A stretch of 64,000 nucleotides of DNA from Niastella sp. (lineage in GTDB: Bacteria; Bacteroidota; Bacteroidia; Chitinophagales; Chitinophagaceae). The stretch spans positions 1 to 64,000 of the forward strand of contig JAGIBF010000005.1 of the NCBI GenBank assembly GCA_017744515.1, read 5' to 3'. How positions within the stretch are numbered: the stretch's first letter is position 1; every line of letters begins with the position of its first letter. Below the pieces are notes generated by a model. The model saw only the letters and a list, made by a program, of their open reading frames with translations, was not told where the DNA came from and did not search any database. The translations under genes and the position numbers were made by a program. This document shows, piece after piece, positions 49,608 through 59,547 of the stretch.

Positions 49608-51890
49608 TCAGTATTTTGCGGGATTAGGCCCCATTACCAATTCGAGGGTCCCGCCTTTTGTAATGTCAAGAAAGCTGATCGCATGGTCTTTTATAGTTTG
49701 TCCATTCAGTTTAATGGACTGGATATAGATGTTCTTATCTGAGTTGTTGACAGCTTTGATCACAAAGGTTTTTCCTTTGTAAAAGGCCGGGTTGAGGTGA
49801 ATGGTCGCTTCACTGAACAAGGGGCTTGTGATATCTATCCGCAGGTCGGGTGAGGTGCCGCCATTCATTTCAAACAGGCCCAATGCACTCAATACAAACC
49901 AGGCGCCCATTTGTCCTTCGTCTTCATCGCCGTTCCAACCTACGTAGGGTGAATCGTCGTAGAAGGTGTTCATGATTTTGCGGGTGTAGTATTGGGTGAG
50001 GTCCGGCCGGCCACCGTAGTTGAAGAGATAAGCCGCCTGCATATTCACCTGGTTGCCCTGGTTGATGTAGTATTCTGCCGACTGGCCTTCGGTACGGTCG
50101 AGCGCATGGGCTGCAAACTTGTGAAACTCGGATTTCTTAAATCCTTCTGTGAGCCTTGCGATAAACTCTCCTTTTCCCATTTGCTTTACTACACCCGGTA
50201 TGTCGTGGGGCACATAAAAGGAATATTGCCAGCCATTGCCTTCTACAAAGTGTTTTACGGAGAAGCGGTCGAAGTCTGGTGTGTAAGTCCCATCTTCCTT
50301 ACGTGGCCGTACGTATCCTACAGTTGTATCGAATACATTTCGCCAGTTGCCTGACCGTCGCAGGAAAAAGGCTGCATCCTCTTTCTTGTTGAGTGACTGT
50401 GCCAGCTGGCCCACGCACCAATCATCGAAGGCATAGTCGAGGGTATTGGATGTAAAACCTTTTTCTATGGGTACATATCCGAGCCGGGCATAAGTGGCAA
50501 TGTGTGGATTGCCGGGCCTGCCGCCACAGGTGGGGGCTGGTTCTATCTCCACATTCTTTTTCATAGCTGCATAGGCAATGTCTGCATCTTTCTTCACGAT
50601 GCCTTTCAGGTAGGCGCTTGTCATCAGGGCCATTTCATGAGAGCCTTCCATGATACCTGAATATTCTATACCAGCCGGTCCTTTGGAAGTCCATCCTGTT
50701 TTTTCGTACATCTCCAATTGTGTGTCTACCATTTGCTGTGTGATATCCGGCGCTGCCAATGACCACAACAGGTTCAGGTTCCAATAGGTATTCCAGAAGG
50801 CATCGCCACCGATCATCGCTTTACGACCTTGTGCCAGCTGCTGCTCTTTTTCACAGGCATCGAGGTATTTGCCATTGGCATCGCTCATGATCATTTTGGC
50901 GGTGAAGCAGCGGTACAGGTTGGTATAGAATTTCACTTTGTCTTTTTCGGAACCGCCTTTTACCTGGATAGCACTGAGCTGCTTGTTCCATATTGCTCTG
51001 TTGTGCTTCACCAGCGCATCGAAGTTCCAGTCGAAGTCTTTTAGTTCCATGGACAGGTTCAGCCGGGCCTGATCTATGCTGACGAAGGATATGCCCGTGC
51101 GAACGATCACCTGCTCCGCTTTACTGGCAGGGAATGTAACGTACACGCCTAATTCTTTACTGCCTTTCACTTCTGTGTCGCCTGCTATTTCTTTCCAGTT
51201 GCTATAGCCACGAAACTTAGTGAAGGGTTTGCTGAACTGCATCACGAAGTGCAGGGTGTATTCATTGAATCCCCATACGGCTGATGTTTTTGCATAGCCT
51301 TGTATTTCGTGGTCGCTGACTTTGGTGATCACGGCGTCTTTCAGCTCATAACCATATTCTGCCGGCGGGTTCAATTGTACCATGATTCTGTTGGACTCAT
51401 CGGCCGGAAAGGAATAACGTTGTACACCTGTTCGCTCCGTTGCCGTCAGTTCGGCTTTCACCTGTGGGTCCAGCAGGTATACAGAATAATAACCGGGGCT
51501 TGCCTTTTCATCGTTGTGACTGAAGCGGGAATGATAGCCTGCTCCTGCTCCTCTGAATGGTGCATCGGGTATACCTGCATTGAGTGCGAGGTCGCCATTC
51601 GCCGGCATAGTAAGCAGGCCCGCCATCGTCCAGCCATGTATAAACGTGAAGCCGTGTATGCTTCCTATGGAATAATCGTACCCTCCCTGCCATACCCATC
51701 CCTGGTTGTCGGGACTCAGTTTTACCATACCGTTGGGCATGGTAGCGCCAGGAAATAGCATCCACCGGGAATTGGAGGTCCCGATCATCGGGTTTACATA
51801 ATCTATTGGTTGTTTTTGTTGGGCATAGGTGTGTACAGCCCACATCATGAGGCACGGAATGAGTACAGTATTTCGAATGGTCTTCATCAT
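49608..51890 (-). CDS. GH92 family glycoside hydrolase (alpha-mannosidase-like)
   Basis: 760 aa. The signal peptide is about MMKTIRNTVLIPCLMMWAVH-TYAQ. GH92 enzymes are calcium-dependent inverting alpha-mannosidases. Signatures: DYVNPMIGTSNSRWMLFPGA, GGDAFWNTYWNLNLLWSLA, VEGNGWQYSFYVPHD and NGDEDEGQMGAWFVLSALG (acidic residues 655-658, including the likely base). The motif normally GNEPSH, whose Glu is the catalytic acid, here is GNQVNM, with Q614. A Gln there is, as I recall, reported for a GH92 enzyme cleaving mannose-phosphodiesters, which need no acid. Periplasmic or surface location; fifth gene of the PUL. Confidence 0.92.
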   Translation of the reverse strand: MMKTIRNTVLIPCLMMWAVHTYAQQKQPIDYVNPMIGTSNSRWMLFPGATMPNGMVKLSPDNQGWVWQGGYDYSIGSIHGFTFIHGWTMAGLLTMPANGDLALNAGIPDAPFRGAGAGYHSRFSHNDEKASPGYYSVYLLDPQVKAELTATERTGVQRYSFPADESNRIMVQLNPPAEYGYELKDAVITKVSDHEIQGYAKTSAVWGFNEYTLHFVMQFSKPFTKFRGYSNWKEIAGDTEVKGSKELGVYVTFPASKAEQVIVRTGISFVSIDQARLNLSMELKDFDWNFDALVKHNRAIWNKQLSAIQVKGGSEKDKVKFYTNLYRCFTAKMIMSDANGKYLDACEKEQQLAQGRKAMIGGDAFWNTYWNLNLLWSLAAPDITQQMVDTQLEMYEKTGWTSKGPAGIEYSGIMEGSHEMALMTSAYLKGIVKKDADIAYAAMKKNVEIEPAPTCGGRPGNPHIATYARLGYVPIEKGFTSNTLDYAFDDWCVGQLAQSLNKKEDAAFFLRRSGNWRNVFDTTVGYVRPRKEDGTYTPDFDRFSVKHFVEGNGWQYSFYVPHDIPGVVKQMGKGEFIARLTEGFKKSEFHKFAAHALDRTEGQSAEYYINQGNQVNMQAAYLFNYGGRPDLTQYYTRKIMNTFYDDSPYVGWNGDEDEGQMGAWFVLSALGLFEMNGGTSPDLRIDITSPLFSEATIHLNPAFYKGKTFVIKAVNNSDKNIYIQSIKLNGQTIKDHAISFLDITKGGTLELVMGPNPAKY

Positions 51891-51902
51891 TATACTAAAG
51901 TG

Positions 51903-53105
51903 TTATCTGTCGCGTGTATACAATGTAAATTCTTCAATGGTCATGAATGGTCTGTTACCCCAATTCGTCAGCAGCTTGAAGCGATAGTATCTGTAGGCTT
52001 GTGTGCCTGCCGGCGCTATAAATTCTTCTCCGGCTTTTGCATAGTCGATATCTGCCTGGGTGTTTTGTCCTACCGGCTGGCCCGATGGCTTGATCGAAGT
52101 ATACTCTCCTATTTTGGTCCAGCTATCCCAGGTGCCATCTGCATTTGGTGCATTGCTGCCGTATAGCTCAAATGTCTTTACACTTTCAAGTTGATACAGA
52201 CGATCGTTTGCCTGCCATACTTTGAACCTGCTGAGGGCAGCTGACTGACCCGCATCGATGGTAAACCAGCAAGGTACCTGGTTTCTGGTAGCAAAGCCGG
52301 GTGGGTTGTATTTCTCATCCCACATGTATTGTTGCAACCAACCATATCCTCCTTCCTGTACATCTGTTGTAAGGTTTACCAGTTTGAATCCTGCTTTGTC
52401 CAGCTCTCTTTCAAACAGTGGCAGGGTTATTTCAACGGCTGCGGGTGAGAAGTTTTCAAAGGCTGTTGAATCGGGTTTGTAGAGGGAACGGTATGTCAGC
52501 TTGCTTTGCTCTTTGTAATTGGGTAGCGTAGTCACTGCTTCTGTTGAAGGAACTACTATCTTCTTAGCAGTACCATCTTCTGCTACATAATTTACTTCTG
52601 TTCCTAATTCTCCGGCAGCGGCTTCTCCCCAGGTGAGTTGTATTTGAAGGCCGTTCTTCGATTGTGTTACCGTTTTGAGGGTGCGGTTGGCTAATGAGCC
52701 TACGTAGCTGTCTCCATATACGGTACCTGTTACATTAAAGATAACCGACTTGTTTCCATTTTTATCAAAGGTATAAATGATAAAGTTGTAATTCCCTTCT
52801 ATGAGGTTGGGAATCACGACGCGTACGGTATCTTTTGTATGGTCAACTGCCACATCCACCGAATCGGTCTGGTTGTTCCAAAATATACGGAGGCGGGTAA
52901 CCAATGGATCGTTGCCCAATACAGAGGCCAGCTGAACACGTTTGTAGCCGGCTTCTACAATCACTGTATCGACACGCCCGGGATAAACGATCTCTCCTCC
53001 TTTCAGGTATTCTTTGTAAGAATCGCTTTTTGTTTTGGTACAGGTAGCTACTGTAACTGCCAGAATGGCTATGATGAGTAATGCAATGTTTATGTTCGTT
53101 TTCAT
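51903..53105 (-). CDS. DUF4998 domain lipoprotein with C-terminal discoidin/DUF5000-like domain
   Basis: 400 aa from MKTNINIALL (53105); the frame reaches 53135, but those codons overlap the end of the preceding gene. Lipoprotein signal with Cys in VTVATCTKTKSD. The N-terminal DUF4998 region has YLKGGEIVYPGRVDTVIVEAG and RIFWNNQTDSVDV. The C-terminal F5/8-type domain (about 250-400; WFTIDAGQSAALSRFKVWQA, YRYYRFKLLTNWG) probably binds carbohydrate on the cell surface. Starts 11 bp after the DUF4959/5000 gene and ends 12 bp before GH92. Confidence 0.88.
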   Translation of the reverse strand: MKTNINIALLIIAILAVTVATCTKTKSDSYKEYLKGGEIVYPGRVDTVIVEAGYKRVQLASVLGNDPLVTRLRIFWNNQTDSVDVAVDHTKDTVRVVIPNLIEGNYNFIIYTFDKNGNKSVIFNVTGTVYGDSYVGSLANRTLKTVTQSKNGLQIQLTWGEAAAGELGTEVNYVAEDGTAKKIVVPSTEAVTTLPNYKEQSKLTYRSLYKPDSTAFENFSPAAVEITLPLFERELDKAGFKLVNLTTDVQEGGYGWLQQYMWDEKYNPPGFATRNQVPCWFTIDAGQSAALSRFKVWQANDRLYQLESVKTFELYGSNAPNADGTWDSWTKIGEYTSIKPSGQPVGQNTQADIDYAKAGEEFIAPAGTQAYRYYRFKLLTNWGNRPFMTIEEFTLYTRDR

Positions 53106-53116
53106 GCCTGTTGTTT

Positions 53117-54280
53117 TTATTGTGTATCTCCCCACATCATCAGTTCATAAAAGTTGACGTATGTACCGTTTGACCAGTTCTTCAGTGTCTTGAATCTTAT
53201 ATAGCGCACTTTGGGTATGTTCAACGGGAATATCATGGTCTCTCCTGCTTTTGCCGCATCGATGTCTGCCTGCGATAATTGCCCTTCGGGTAAACCAGAA
53301 GGCTTGATCGCCGTGTGCGTGCCCAACAATGTCCAGGTGGCATCAAAATCACCATTGGGATTGGGATTATTAGAACCCCATATTTCCACTACGCGTGGAT
53401 TGTGCAGGGTATAGTAGAACTGATCGCGCATGAACCAGGTGAGACGGCTCAGCTTGGCAGTGACGCCCATATCGAATGTGAACCACTGGGGCATCCGGGC
53501 TGCATCTCCAGAGTGGTAAAACCCGCTCGTAACATTTCCATCAAACAGGCCGGCGATGTTACCACCATGTCCGAGGGGCGCATCGTTGCTGAATACCACG
53601 CCTTTCATTTTTGTACGATCCAGTAATTGTTCAAACAAAGGGGTAAGTGTTACAATGAGTGTGTCGGACAGATTACCCCACCTGTCGCGGGCATACACAC
53701 CAAATTTAGTAGGCTGGGAAGCCATGCCTCTGACAGAGAAATTGCCTTCCTTCAGGTTGGTATATTGTGTGTATATGGGAGAGAATTGCCCTAACGAATC
53801 ATTCGTCAGTACTACCAATGCCAGATTCTCTTCTGATTCATTTTCATATTTGATATTGATACCTCCAAAGTCGGGTGTTGTTTGAAAGCTGGCGCGTGTG
53901 AGCACAACAGCAGGGCTTAGTGGCTTCACCACTGTTTGCACTGGCGCAGATTCATTCTCGCTTTTATCTACTGCATACAGGCTCACCTGATAGGTATCGG
54001 TGTCGCCAAATCCTACTACTGTGAGGCTGCTGTTGAAGCGGCTCACTTTGGTTTCTCTTACCTCGCCTTGTTTGGTGGTATAAAGTGCTTTTACATATAA
54101 GAGGTCGCCGTCATCGGGCAGTTTGTAGCTTATTTTGGCGGCGCCATGCAGGTTCTCAACGGTGACGTTGCTTACCTGTCCGGGCACTGTGTTGTCTTTT
54201 TCAACAGGTCCCAGCACTTCCTGCCTGCAAGCGCTTATTATGAGCACCGCTATAAAAAAAAGTATGTGTATCCGTTTCAT
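53117..54280 (-). CDS. DUF4959/DUF5126/DUF5000 lipoprotein (surface glycan-binding candidate)
   Basis: 387 aa. Lipoprotein signal MKRIHILFFIAVLIISAC. Domain order: fibronectin-like DUF4959 (VPGQVSNVTVENLHGAAKIS), a middle DUF5126-like domain (about 125-220), and a discoidin-like DUF5000 (about 235-387; WFTFDMGVTAKLSRLTWFMR, VRYIRFKTLKNWSNGTYV). This architecture commonly follows susCD and is thought to bind the glycan at the surface. It shares the C-terminal domain type with the next gene (IKPSGLPEGQLSQADIDAAK against IKPSGQPVGQNTQADIDYAK), so they are partly paralogous. Confidence 0.9.
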   Translation of the reverse strand: MKRIHILFFIAVLIISACRQEVLGPVEKDNTVPGQVSNVTVENLHGAAKISYKLPDDGDLLYVKALYTTKQGEVRETKVSRFNSSLTVVGFGDTDTYQVSLYAVDKSENESAPVQTVVKPLSPAVVLTRASFQTTPDFGGINIKYENESEENLALVVLTNDSLGQFSPIYTQYTNLKEGNFSVRGMASQPTKFGVYARDRWGNLSDTLIVTLTPLFEQLLDRTKMKGVVFSNDAPLGHGGNIAGLFDGNVTSGFYHSGDAARMPQWFTFDMGVTAKLSRLTWFMRDQFYYTLHNPRVVEIWGSNNPNPNGDFDATWTLLGTHTAIKPSGLPEGQLSQADIDAAKAGETMIFPLNIPKVRYIRFKTLKNWSNGTYVNFYELMMWGDTQ

Positions 54281-54414
54281 GTTACTTGTTTTATAATTAT
54301 TGATTACTCATTATTAATTATTAGTCAGTTCAGGCTTTCCCTCATTTAGACTGCTTGTTTTACTTACGCATGCCGCATACCAGCCAATAATGAATAATTA
54401 TTAATTAGTAATTC
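54281..54414. repeat. AATAATGAATAATTATTAAT-word repeats between SusD and DUF5000 genes
   Basis: ATTATTGATTACTCATTATT (near 54296) and its inverse AATAATGAATAATTATTAAT (near 54387) flank a 60-bp middle and can form a long AT-rich hairpin. The right arm reaches the SusD stop codon. Confidence 0.55.
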
Positions 54415-56310
54415 TTACCAGCCCGTGTTTTGCACCAGGTTGGGATTGATCTGCAGGTTGTATTCTCTTACCGGCCAGAAGTAATCTCTGGGGGCTACGA
54501 ATCTTGGATTGTACAGGAGGACTTTCCTGTTGTAATCTTCGTAAGTGGTTTGCAGAATGTCCCAACCATAGATCGGCTGGCTTAATACCTGTGGTGCTGT
54601 TTTCCAACGGCGGAGGTCCCAGAAGCGACTTCCTTCAAAGGCCATTTCGATCGTACGTTCCTGGCGTATGATCTCGCGCAGTCCTTCCACGCTCGTGTAC
54701 TTAGCCGGCCTGGTTGAATAAGTAGTCCATGCTGTTTCCACTGTTGGCAATCCAGCTCTTGCCCTGATCTGGTTGATGTAGGGCAAAGCAGCGCCTGCAT
54801 TGCCCGACTCGTTCAATGCTTCTGCATATAAGAGGTAAAGGTCTCCGAGACGTATCACCGGCCATGGATAGGATTCTACTGTAGTGCTATTGGCAGTAAA
54901 CACCAGGTTCCAGTTGACCAGTTTCTTGGTATAGTAGCCCGTTACTGAATACAAACGGCTTTGTTTTTTTCCGGCGTGCTGTTCGGACTTGGATTGGATG
55001 TTGTAGTTACCGTTTTTCATGAACCACTTCGATCCGTCGAAGGCCATGTCGGCATAGAAACGACGTTCTCTGTTGAAATGAAGGCCTATCGTTTGATACC
55101 CCGATTGTATGCCGGTATCGGTTGCAGCAGCGGTACGCAGCTTGAAGCGGTCGGCATAGTTCCAGGTCTTGTCTTCTTCTATCGGTACGCCATTATTTGT
55201 ATAGAACTGTTCTGCCATTTTTAAGGGCGGCGCCAATTTTCCTTTCAGGTTGAGGTTAAGGTTGCTTGGATCCAACTGAGGTACTGCGTAGAGTTGTATC
55301 CAGTAGGTTGGATTGCCACTGGCTGATGAACCCCAGATCAGTTCGCTGTTCCACTTCTCACATACAGCGTTACGAATATTCATTTCTGTTTTGGTAGCAG
55401 GATCTACCGGAAAGAGTGCATCGTTGAAGTAGTAGAGTTTATTTCCTGCGGCGGTGGCCATGTCAATTGCTTTTTTACAGGCTTCGGCAGCTCTTGTCCA
55501 TTTGGCAGGATCGTATTGGGTGTTGAATAATGCCACTCCATTGTTTGACTTCAGCCCGGTGAAATCATTGTTGCCATTGAACAGGGGGCTTGCTGCTGTA
55601 ACCAGTACTCTTGCGCGGATGGCCATAGCAGCTACTTTGGTCGCACGGCCCAACTCGGTGGTGGTGCTTGTGATCACCATAGGTAATCCTGTATTCGCAT
55701 CACCGGCTGCAGATTCCTCCAGCAGGTTGGCGATGTAATTCACCACTGAATCAACCGGCTGGCGGTATACTTTCACGTCGGCAGGCGCTGCTGTTACCGG
55801 CAGGTTTTTATCTACCACAGGTATAGGACCATACATGCGGAAGAGATACCAATGGAAATAAGCTTTCAGGAATTTGGCTTCTGCTATCCAGCGTTCTTTA
55901 ATGTATGGCTGGAGGTCTGCTACTTTGTCGACGTTTTCCAGAAATATATTGCACACACGGATGCCTTGCCACAGTGATTTGTTGTCGAACCCGTCCCAGT
56001 AGTTCATATAGGGGTTGGAACGGTTCTGGTTACCACGGGCAATGTTGTAGGGGTCGAGGAAGAAGAAGTCTTCGATCATAGGCCAGTAGGTCCATGCTTC
56101 ATCGCCTCCGCTAAAAGCAGGGTTCTTATCGGGATGTCCTTCCTGTGGCAAATAGGTATAGCAGGTGAACAGGTATTTTTCTGCCTCGATGCTATTGGCA
56201 AATGCATTGTCGATAGTGGCCACGTTATCGGGCACTATGTCGAGGTACTTTTTGCAGGCTTGTGTGGCCAGCAAACTTATTATTAGTATAGAGAGTTTTA
56301 GCGTTTTCAT
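54415..56310 (-). CDS. RagB/SusD family nutrient uptake outer membrane lipoprotein
   Basis: 631 aa from MKTLKLSILI (56310); the frame reaches 56361, but the extra codons (MSDRACRSL...) come from a dispersed repeat. Lipoprotein Cys in SLLATQACKKYLDIVPD. SusD features: a helical TPR-like core, DNAFANSIEAEKYLFTCYTYLP, FYTNNGVPIEEDKTW, LYLLYAEALNESGNAGAALPYINQIRARAGLP and IRQERTIEMAFEGSRFWDLRRW. It forms the lid on the SusC barrel and captures the oligosaccharide. Second gene of the PUL operon. Confidence 0.95.
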   Translation of the reverse strand: MKTLKLSILIISLLATQACKKYLDIVPDNVATIDNAFANSIEAEKYLFTCYTYLPQEGHPDKNPAFSGGDEAWTYWPMIEDFFFLDPYNIARGNQNRSNPYMNYWDGFDNKSLWQGIRVCNIFLENVDKVADLQPYIKERWIAEAKFLKAYFHWYLFRMYGPIPVVDKNLPVTAAPADVKVYRQPVDSVVNYIANLLEESAAGDANTGLPMVITSTTTELGRATKVAAMAIRARVLVTAASPLFNGNNDFTGLKSNNGVALFNTQYDPAKWTRAAEACKKAIDMATAAGNKLYYFNDALFPVDPATKTEMNIRNAVCEKWNSELIWGSSASGNPTYWIQLYAVPQLDPSNLNLNLKGKLAPPLKMAEQFYTNNGVPIEEDKTWNYADRFKLRTAAATDTGIQSGYQTIGLHFNRERRFYADMAFDGSKWFMKNGNYNIQSKSEQHAGKKQSRLYSVTGYYTKKLVNWNLVFTANSTTVESYPWPVIRLGDLYLLYAEALNESGNAGAALPYINQIRARAGLPTVETAWTTYSTRPAKYTSVEGLREIIRQERTIEMAFEGSRFWDLRRWKTAPQVLSQPIYGWDILQTTYEDYNRKVLLYNPRFVAPRDYFWPVREYNLQINPNLVQNTGW

Positions 56311-56337
56311 TTTTGCTTCGTTGGCTTTTTTAATTAG

Positions 56338-56392
56338 ACTTCGACAGGCTCGGTCTGACAAGTTTAAGGGCTTCGACAGGCTCAGCCTGACA
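56338..56392. repeat. Two CTTCGACAGGCTCAG repeats in the susC-susD gap
   Basis: Copies begin near 56339 (CTTCGACAGGCTCGGTCTGA) and 56371 (CTTCGACAGGCTCAGCCTGA) and fill most of the 93-bp gap. Confidence 0.85.
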
Positions 56393-56403
56393 AGCGAGAG
56401 TGG

Positions 56404-59400
56404 TTACAATGAGACATTCAGGCCCAGGTTGAATACACGTTGTACAGGATAGCCCAATCCGTTGCCGCCTTGTTCGGGGTCCCACAGCTTAAAGGCACTG
56501 ATCAAAAACAGGTTGGTGCCATTGGCATAGAATCTCAATCCCGATATATGAAACTTTCTGAGGGCTTTGTCTTTGATGTTGTAACCGATCTCTGCGCTCT
56601 TCATCCGGAGGAAGGCGCCATTGCGCATCCACCAGTTGGAGGGTTTGTTGTTGTTTTCGCTTTGCATGAGGCTCAGTCGTGGCCAGAATGCATAGAGATT
56701 GCGGTGGTCTTCAGACCAGTGGTCGTTGGCGATGACGCTCAACAAACCATGCTGATTGGCTCCATCCATCACGAAGGGCGATATGGCAGAGGGGTTGATG
56801 TAGATGGCCGATCTGGCAGAGCCCTGGAAGAAGGTGCTGATGTCGAAGTTTTTGTAACCGAATGAGAAACCAAACCCATAGATGATCTCTGGTGTCGTTG
56901 GGTAGCCCAGGCCGTTGGCCATATCCAGGTCAGTGATCTGCCCATCGCCATTGAGGTCTTTATATTTAATGTCGCCTCCCCTCACTTCTCCGAAATTCTG
57001 GCGTGGCGAGTTCTTCACATCTTCGTCATCCACAAACAGGCGTTCTGCAATGAGTCCATATACTTGTCCCAATGAATGGCCTACGCGCGACAGGTATTTC
57101 ATGTTGGCAGGATAGTCGGGTTCTTCATTGGTGAGGAGTTCGCTGGCTGCGTAGGTGAATGTACCGCGCACCTGGAGCCATGCCTGGCCAAAGGTCCTGT
57201 TGTAATCTACTGATACGTCAATACCCTGACCTGAAGCTACGCCCACGTTGGCACTAACCGGTGCCGTGAGCCCCATAGTGGAGGCTATGTAAGCGCGCTG
57301 CATCAGGATGTTGCTGCGACGTTCGTAGTAAGCATCGAGGGTAATGTTCAGGGCATTCCACAGGCCAAGGTCCATACCGACGTTGACTTTCTTTGACTTC
57401 TCCCAGGTGATGTCATTGTTCGCATAGCGGGAGATGGTGACGCCCGGCCTGTAGAAGTTGTAGTTCTCTCCAAAGTAAGCGCCGTAGTTTGCATCTGCGA
57501 GGTTTACGTTGGACATATAGAAGAACCTATCAGTTGCACTACCTATCTGGTCATTACCTACGAGGCCATAGGTGGCACGTAGTTTCAATTTGGTAATGGT
57601 GTTTACGAGTGGTTCAAAGAACTTTTCGTTGCTGGCATTCCAGGCAAGGCCTATCGACGGAAAGAAGCCGAACCGGTTATTCTTAGCGAATCGCTCTGAA
57701 CCGTTGTAACCAAAGTTGGCCTCGAGGAGATAGCGGTTATCATAGCCATAGGTAAAGCGGCCGGATATGCCCTGGTTCCTGAATGGCAGGGATGCCTGGA
57801 GATCGCCCGCATTGCCAGTGAGGTAATTTCTTTGTATGCCTATCAGCAAACCACCGATGTTGTGTACTTTATTGAATACGTGGTTGTAGTTAAGGGCCAA
57901 CTCACCATAGGTTGCGGTATTGGTCACCTTGCTTCCTTCTCTGTAATTGAGGTATTCGGTAGCTGTGTTGGCGTTCAACAGGGTGAGTACATATCCTTTT
58001 CCATCCGTAATGGAAGGTGAAGCTGCATAATAATAGGGATTGTACTGGCGACTCAGGTCGAAGTAAGAATAACGTTTGGTAAATACCATGGCTCTCGCCG
58101 AAAGTCCTTCGGTAATGAACCTAAGGTCCTGCTTCATTTCCAGCTGCAGGTTCAAGGTAGAGGTGCTGTAATGCTGGTATCCTGATACCATGGAGGCCAG
58201 CGGATTGGTATATACCTCTCCGTTCGTTCCGCGGGGAGCATTGCCAAACAGCGGATGTTTTGTATAGGGCAGTGCTGAAGCCGGATAGATGGCAGGGAAC
58301 AATACCGGGTTGGCATTGAGTACGCTGTTGAATATTGTGCCTCCACCGCCTATCGGTCCGTTGTAATCATCGAAATCACCTGATATCCTCAGTATTCCTT
58401 CGGTTGTATTAGTGAGTTTCACATTGATGTTGGAACGCACCTGGTAGCTTCTGAGCTTAATGTTGCTGTTGACGTTGTTGCCTTCCTGTGATTTCAGTAT
58501 GCCATTGTCCTGGTTGTAGGTGGCTGCAACATAGTATTGCGCTCTGTTTACCCCACCGCTTATGTTGAGGTTAACGCGCTGGTTGTAAGTATAATCTTTG
58601 ATCAGCCGGCCCATCCAGTCGTTGTTGGGATATAATAATGGATTAGCGCCTTCTATCGTGCGATCAATCTTGTTTTGGGTGTAGGGCAATGGGGCCAGCG
58701 GGTTACGTGTCAACGCAGCCTCATTGGCCAGTTTCATATAGGTAATATTATCTGCCAGGCGGAAGTTCTGTGTATTAGAGGATATCGAGTTTTCCAGACG
58801 GGCATTCAATTTCGTTTCTCCTACTTTACCTGATTTGGTGGTAACGAGGATAACGCCGTTGGCACCGCGCGCTCCGTACAAGGAGGATGCTGCTGCGTCT
58901 TTCAATACGGAGAAGCCTGTAATATCATCCGGCTGCAGACGCGCCAGTGCTGTGTTGCTGGATTCCATGCCATCGATCAGGATGAGCGGGTCCAGCTTAC
59001 CAGAACCAAAGGAAGTAATGCCACGGATAAAGAAGGAAGCATTGTCGGCACCTGGTTCACCGCTACGCTGGTACGAAACCAAGCCGGAAATGCGACCTGC
59101 CAGCATCGTCGTCAGGTTGCTGGTTGGGCCTTTGATCTCCCTGGGCGATATCGTGGTAATGGCACTTACCATGCTTTCTTTTTTCTGCGTGCCATAGGCC
59201 ACCACGATGACCTCGCCGAGGGAATCGTTCTTACTGTCTAATGTAACATTGATGATCTTACGGCCTGCGATGTTGACCTCTTTCGTGGTAAAGCCTACGA
59301 AGGAGAACACCAGCGTGGCTGTGTCGGGGGCATTGATGCCATAGACGCCATCTTCGTCGGTAAAGGCGCCAATGGCCGGGTTGTGCTTCAGGGCAACCGC

Positions 59401-59547
59401 TACGCCCTGTAGTTTCGTGCCCTTTGTATCGACCACGGACCCACTGACTTTTATGGGGGCCTGGGCAAAGGCGGTGCCCGCTGTGTATAGGATAAGAAAG
59501 ATGGAGCTGAGGTACCTCACTCGCAGACACGTGGAGAAGTGGCGCAT
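56404..59547 (-). CDS. SusC/RagA family TonB-linked outer membrane protein
   Basis: 1047 aa, complete. Signal peptide to about AFAQ (residue 29), carboxypeptidase-regulatory-like domain (32-110; IKVSGSVVDTKGTKLQGVAV), the SusC/RagA junction motif EVIVVAYGTQKKESMVSAI, plug domain (LIDGMESSNTALARLQPDDI, FSVLKDAAASSLYGARGANG) and a large 22-strand barrel to the C-terminal FNLGLNVSL. It works with the SusD protein encoded next to import mannoside fragments. First gene of the operon; a GntR operator-like palindrome and a repeat lie in its 5' region. Confidence 0.96.
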   Translation of the reverse strand: MRHFSTCLRVRYLSSIFLILYTAGTAFAQAPIKVSGSVVDTKGTKLQGVAVALKHNPAIGAFTDEDGVYGINAPDTATLVFSFVGFTTKEVNIAGRKIINVTLDSKNDSLGEVIVVAYGTQKKESMVSAITTISPREIKGPTSNLTTMLAGRISGLVSYQRSGEPGADNASFFIRGITSFGSGKLDPLILIDGMESSNTALARLQPDDITGFSVLKDAAASSLYGARGANGVILVTTKSGKVGETKLNARLENSISSNTQNFRLADNITYMKLANEAALTRNPLAPLPYTQNKIDRTIEGANPLLYPNNDWMGRLIKDYTYNQRVNLNISGGVNRAQYYVAATYNQDNGILKSQEGNNVNSNIKLRSYQVRSNINVKLTNTTEGILRISGDFDDYNGPIGGGGTIFNSVLNANPVLFPAIYPASALPYTKHPLFGNAPRGTNGEVYTNPLASMVSGYQHYSTSTLNLQLEMKQDLRFITEGLSARAMVFTKRYSYFDLSRQYNPYYYAASPSITDGKGYVLTLLNANTATEYLNYREGSKVTNTATYGELALNYNHVFNKVHNIGGLLIGIQRNYLTGNAGDLQASLPFRNQGISGRFTYGYDNRYLLEANFGYNGSERFAKNNRFGFFPSIGLAWNASNEKFFEPLVNTITKLKLRATYGLVGNDQIGSATDRFFYMSNVNLADANYGAYFGENYNFYRPGVTISRYANNDITWEKSKKVNVGMDLGLWNALNITLDAYYERRSNILMQRAYIASTMGLTAPVSANVGVASGQGIDVSVDYNRTFGQAWLQVRGTFTYAASELLTNEEPDYPANMKYLSRVGHSLGQVYGLIAERLFVDDEDVKNSPRQNFGEVRGGDIKYKDLNGDGQITDLDMANGLGYPTTPEIIYGFGFSFGYKNFDISTFFQGSARSAIYINPSAISPFVMDGANQHGLLSVIANDHWSEDHRNLYAFWPRLSLMQSENNNKPSNWWMRNGAFLRMKSAEIGYNIKDKALRKFHISGLRFYANGTNLFLISAFKLWDPEQGGNGLGYPVQRVFNLGLNVSL

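Noticed and set aside
56311..56361. Upstream start of the SusD gene (MSDRACRSL...)
   Set aside because: These codons are encoded by a dispersed CTTCGACAGGCTCGG repeat; the lipoprotein signal begins at 56310.
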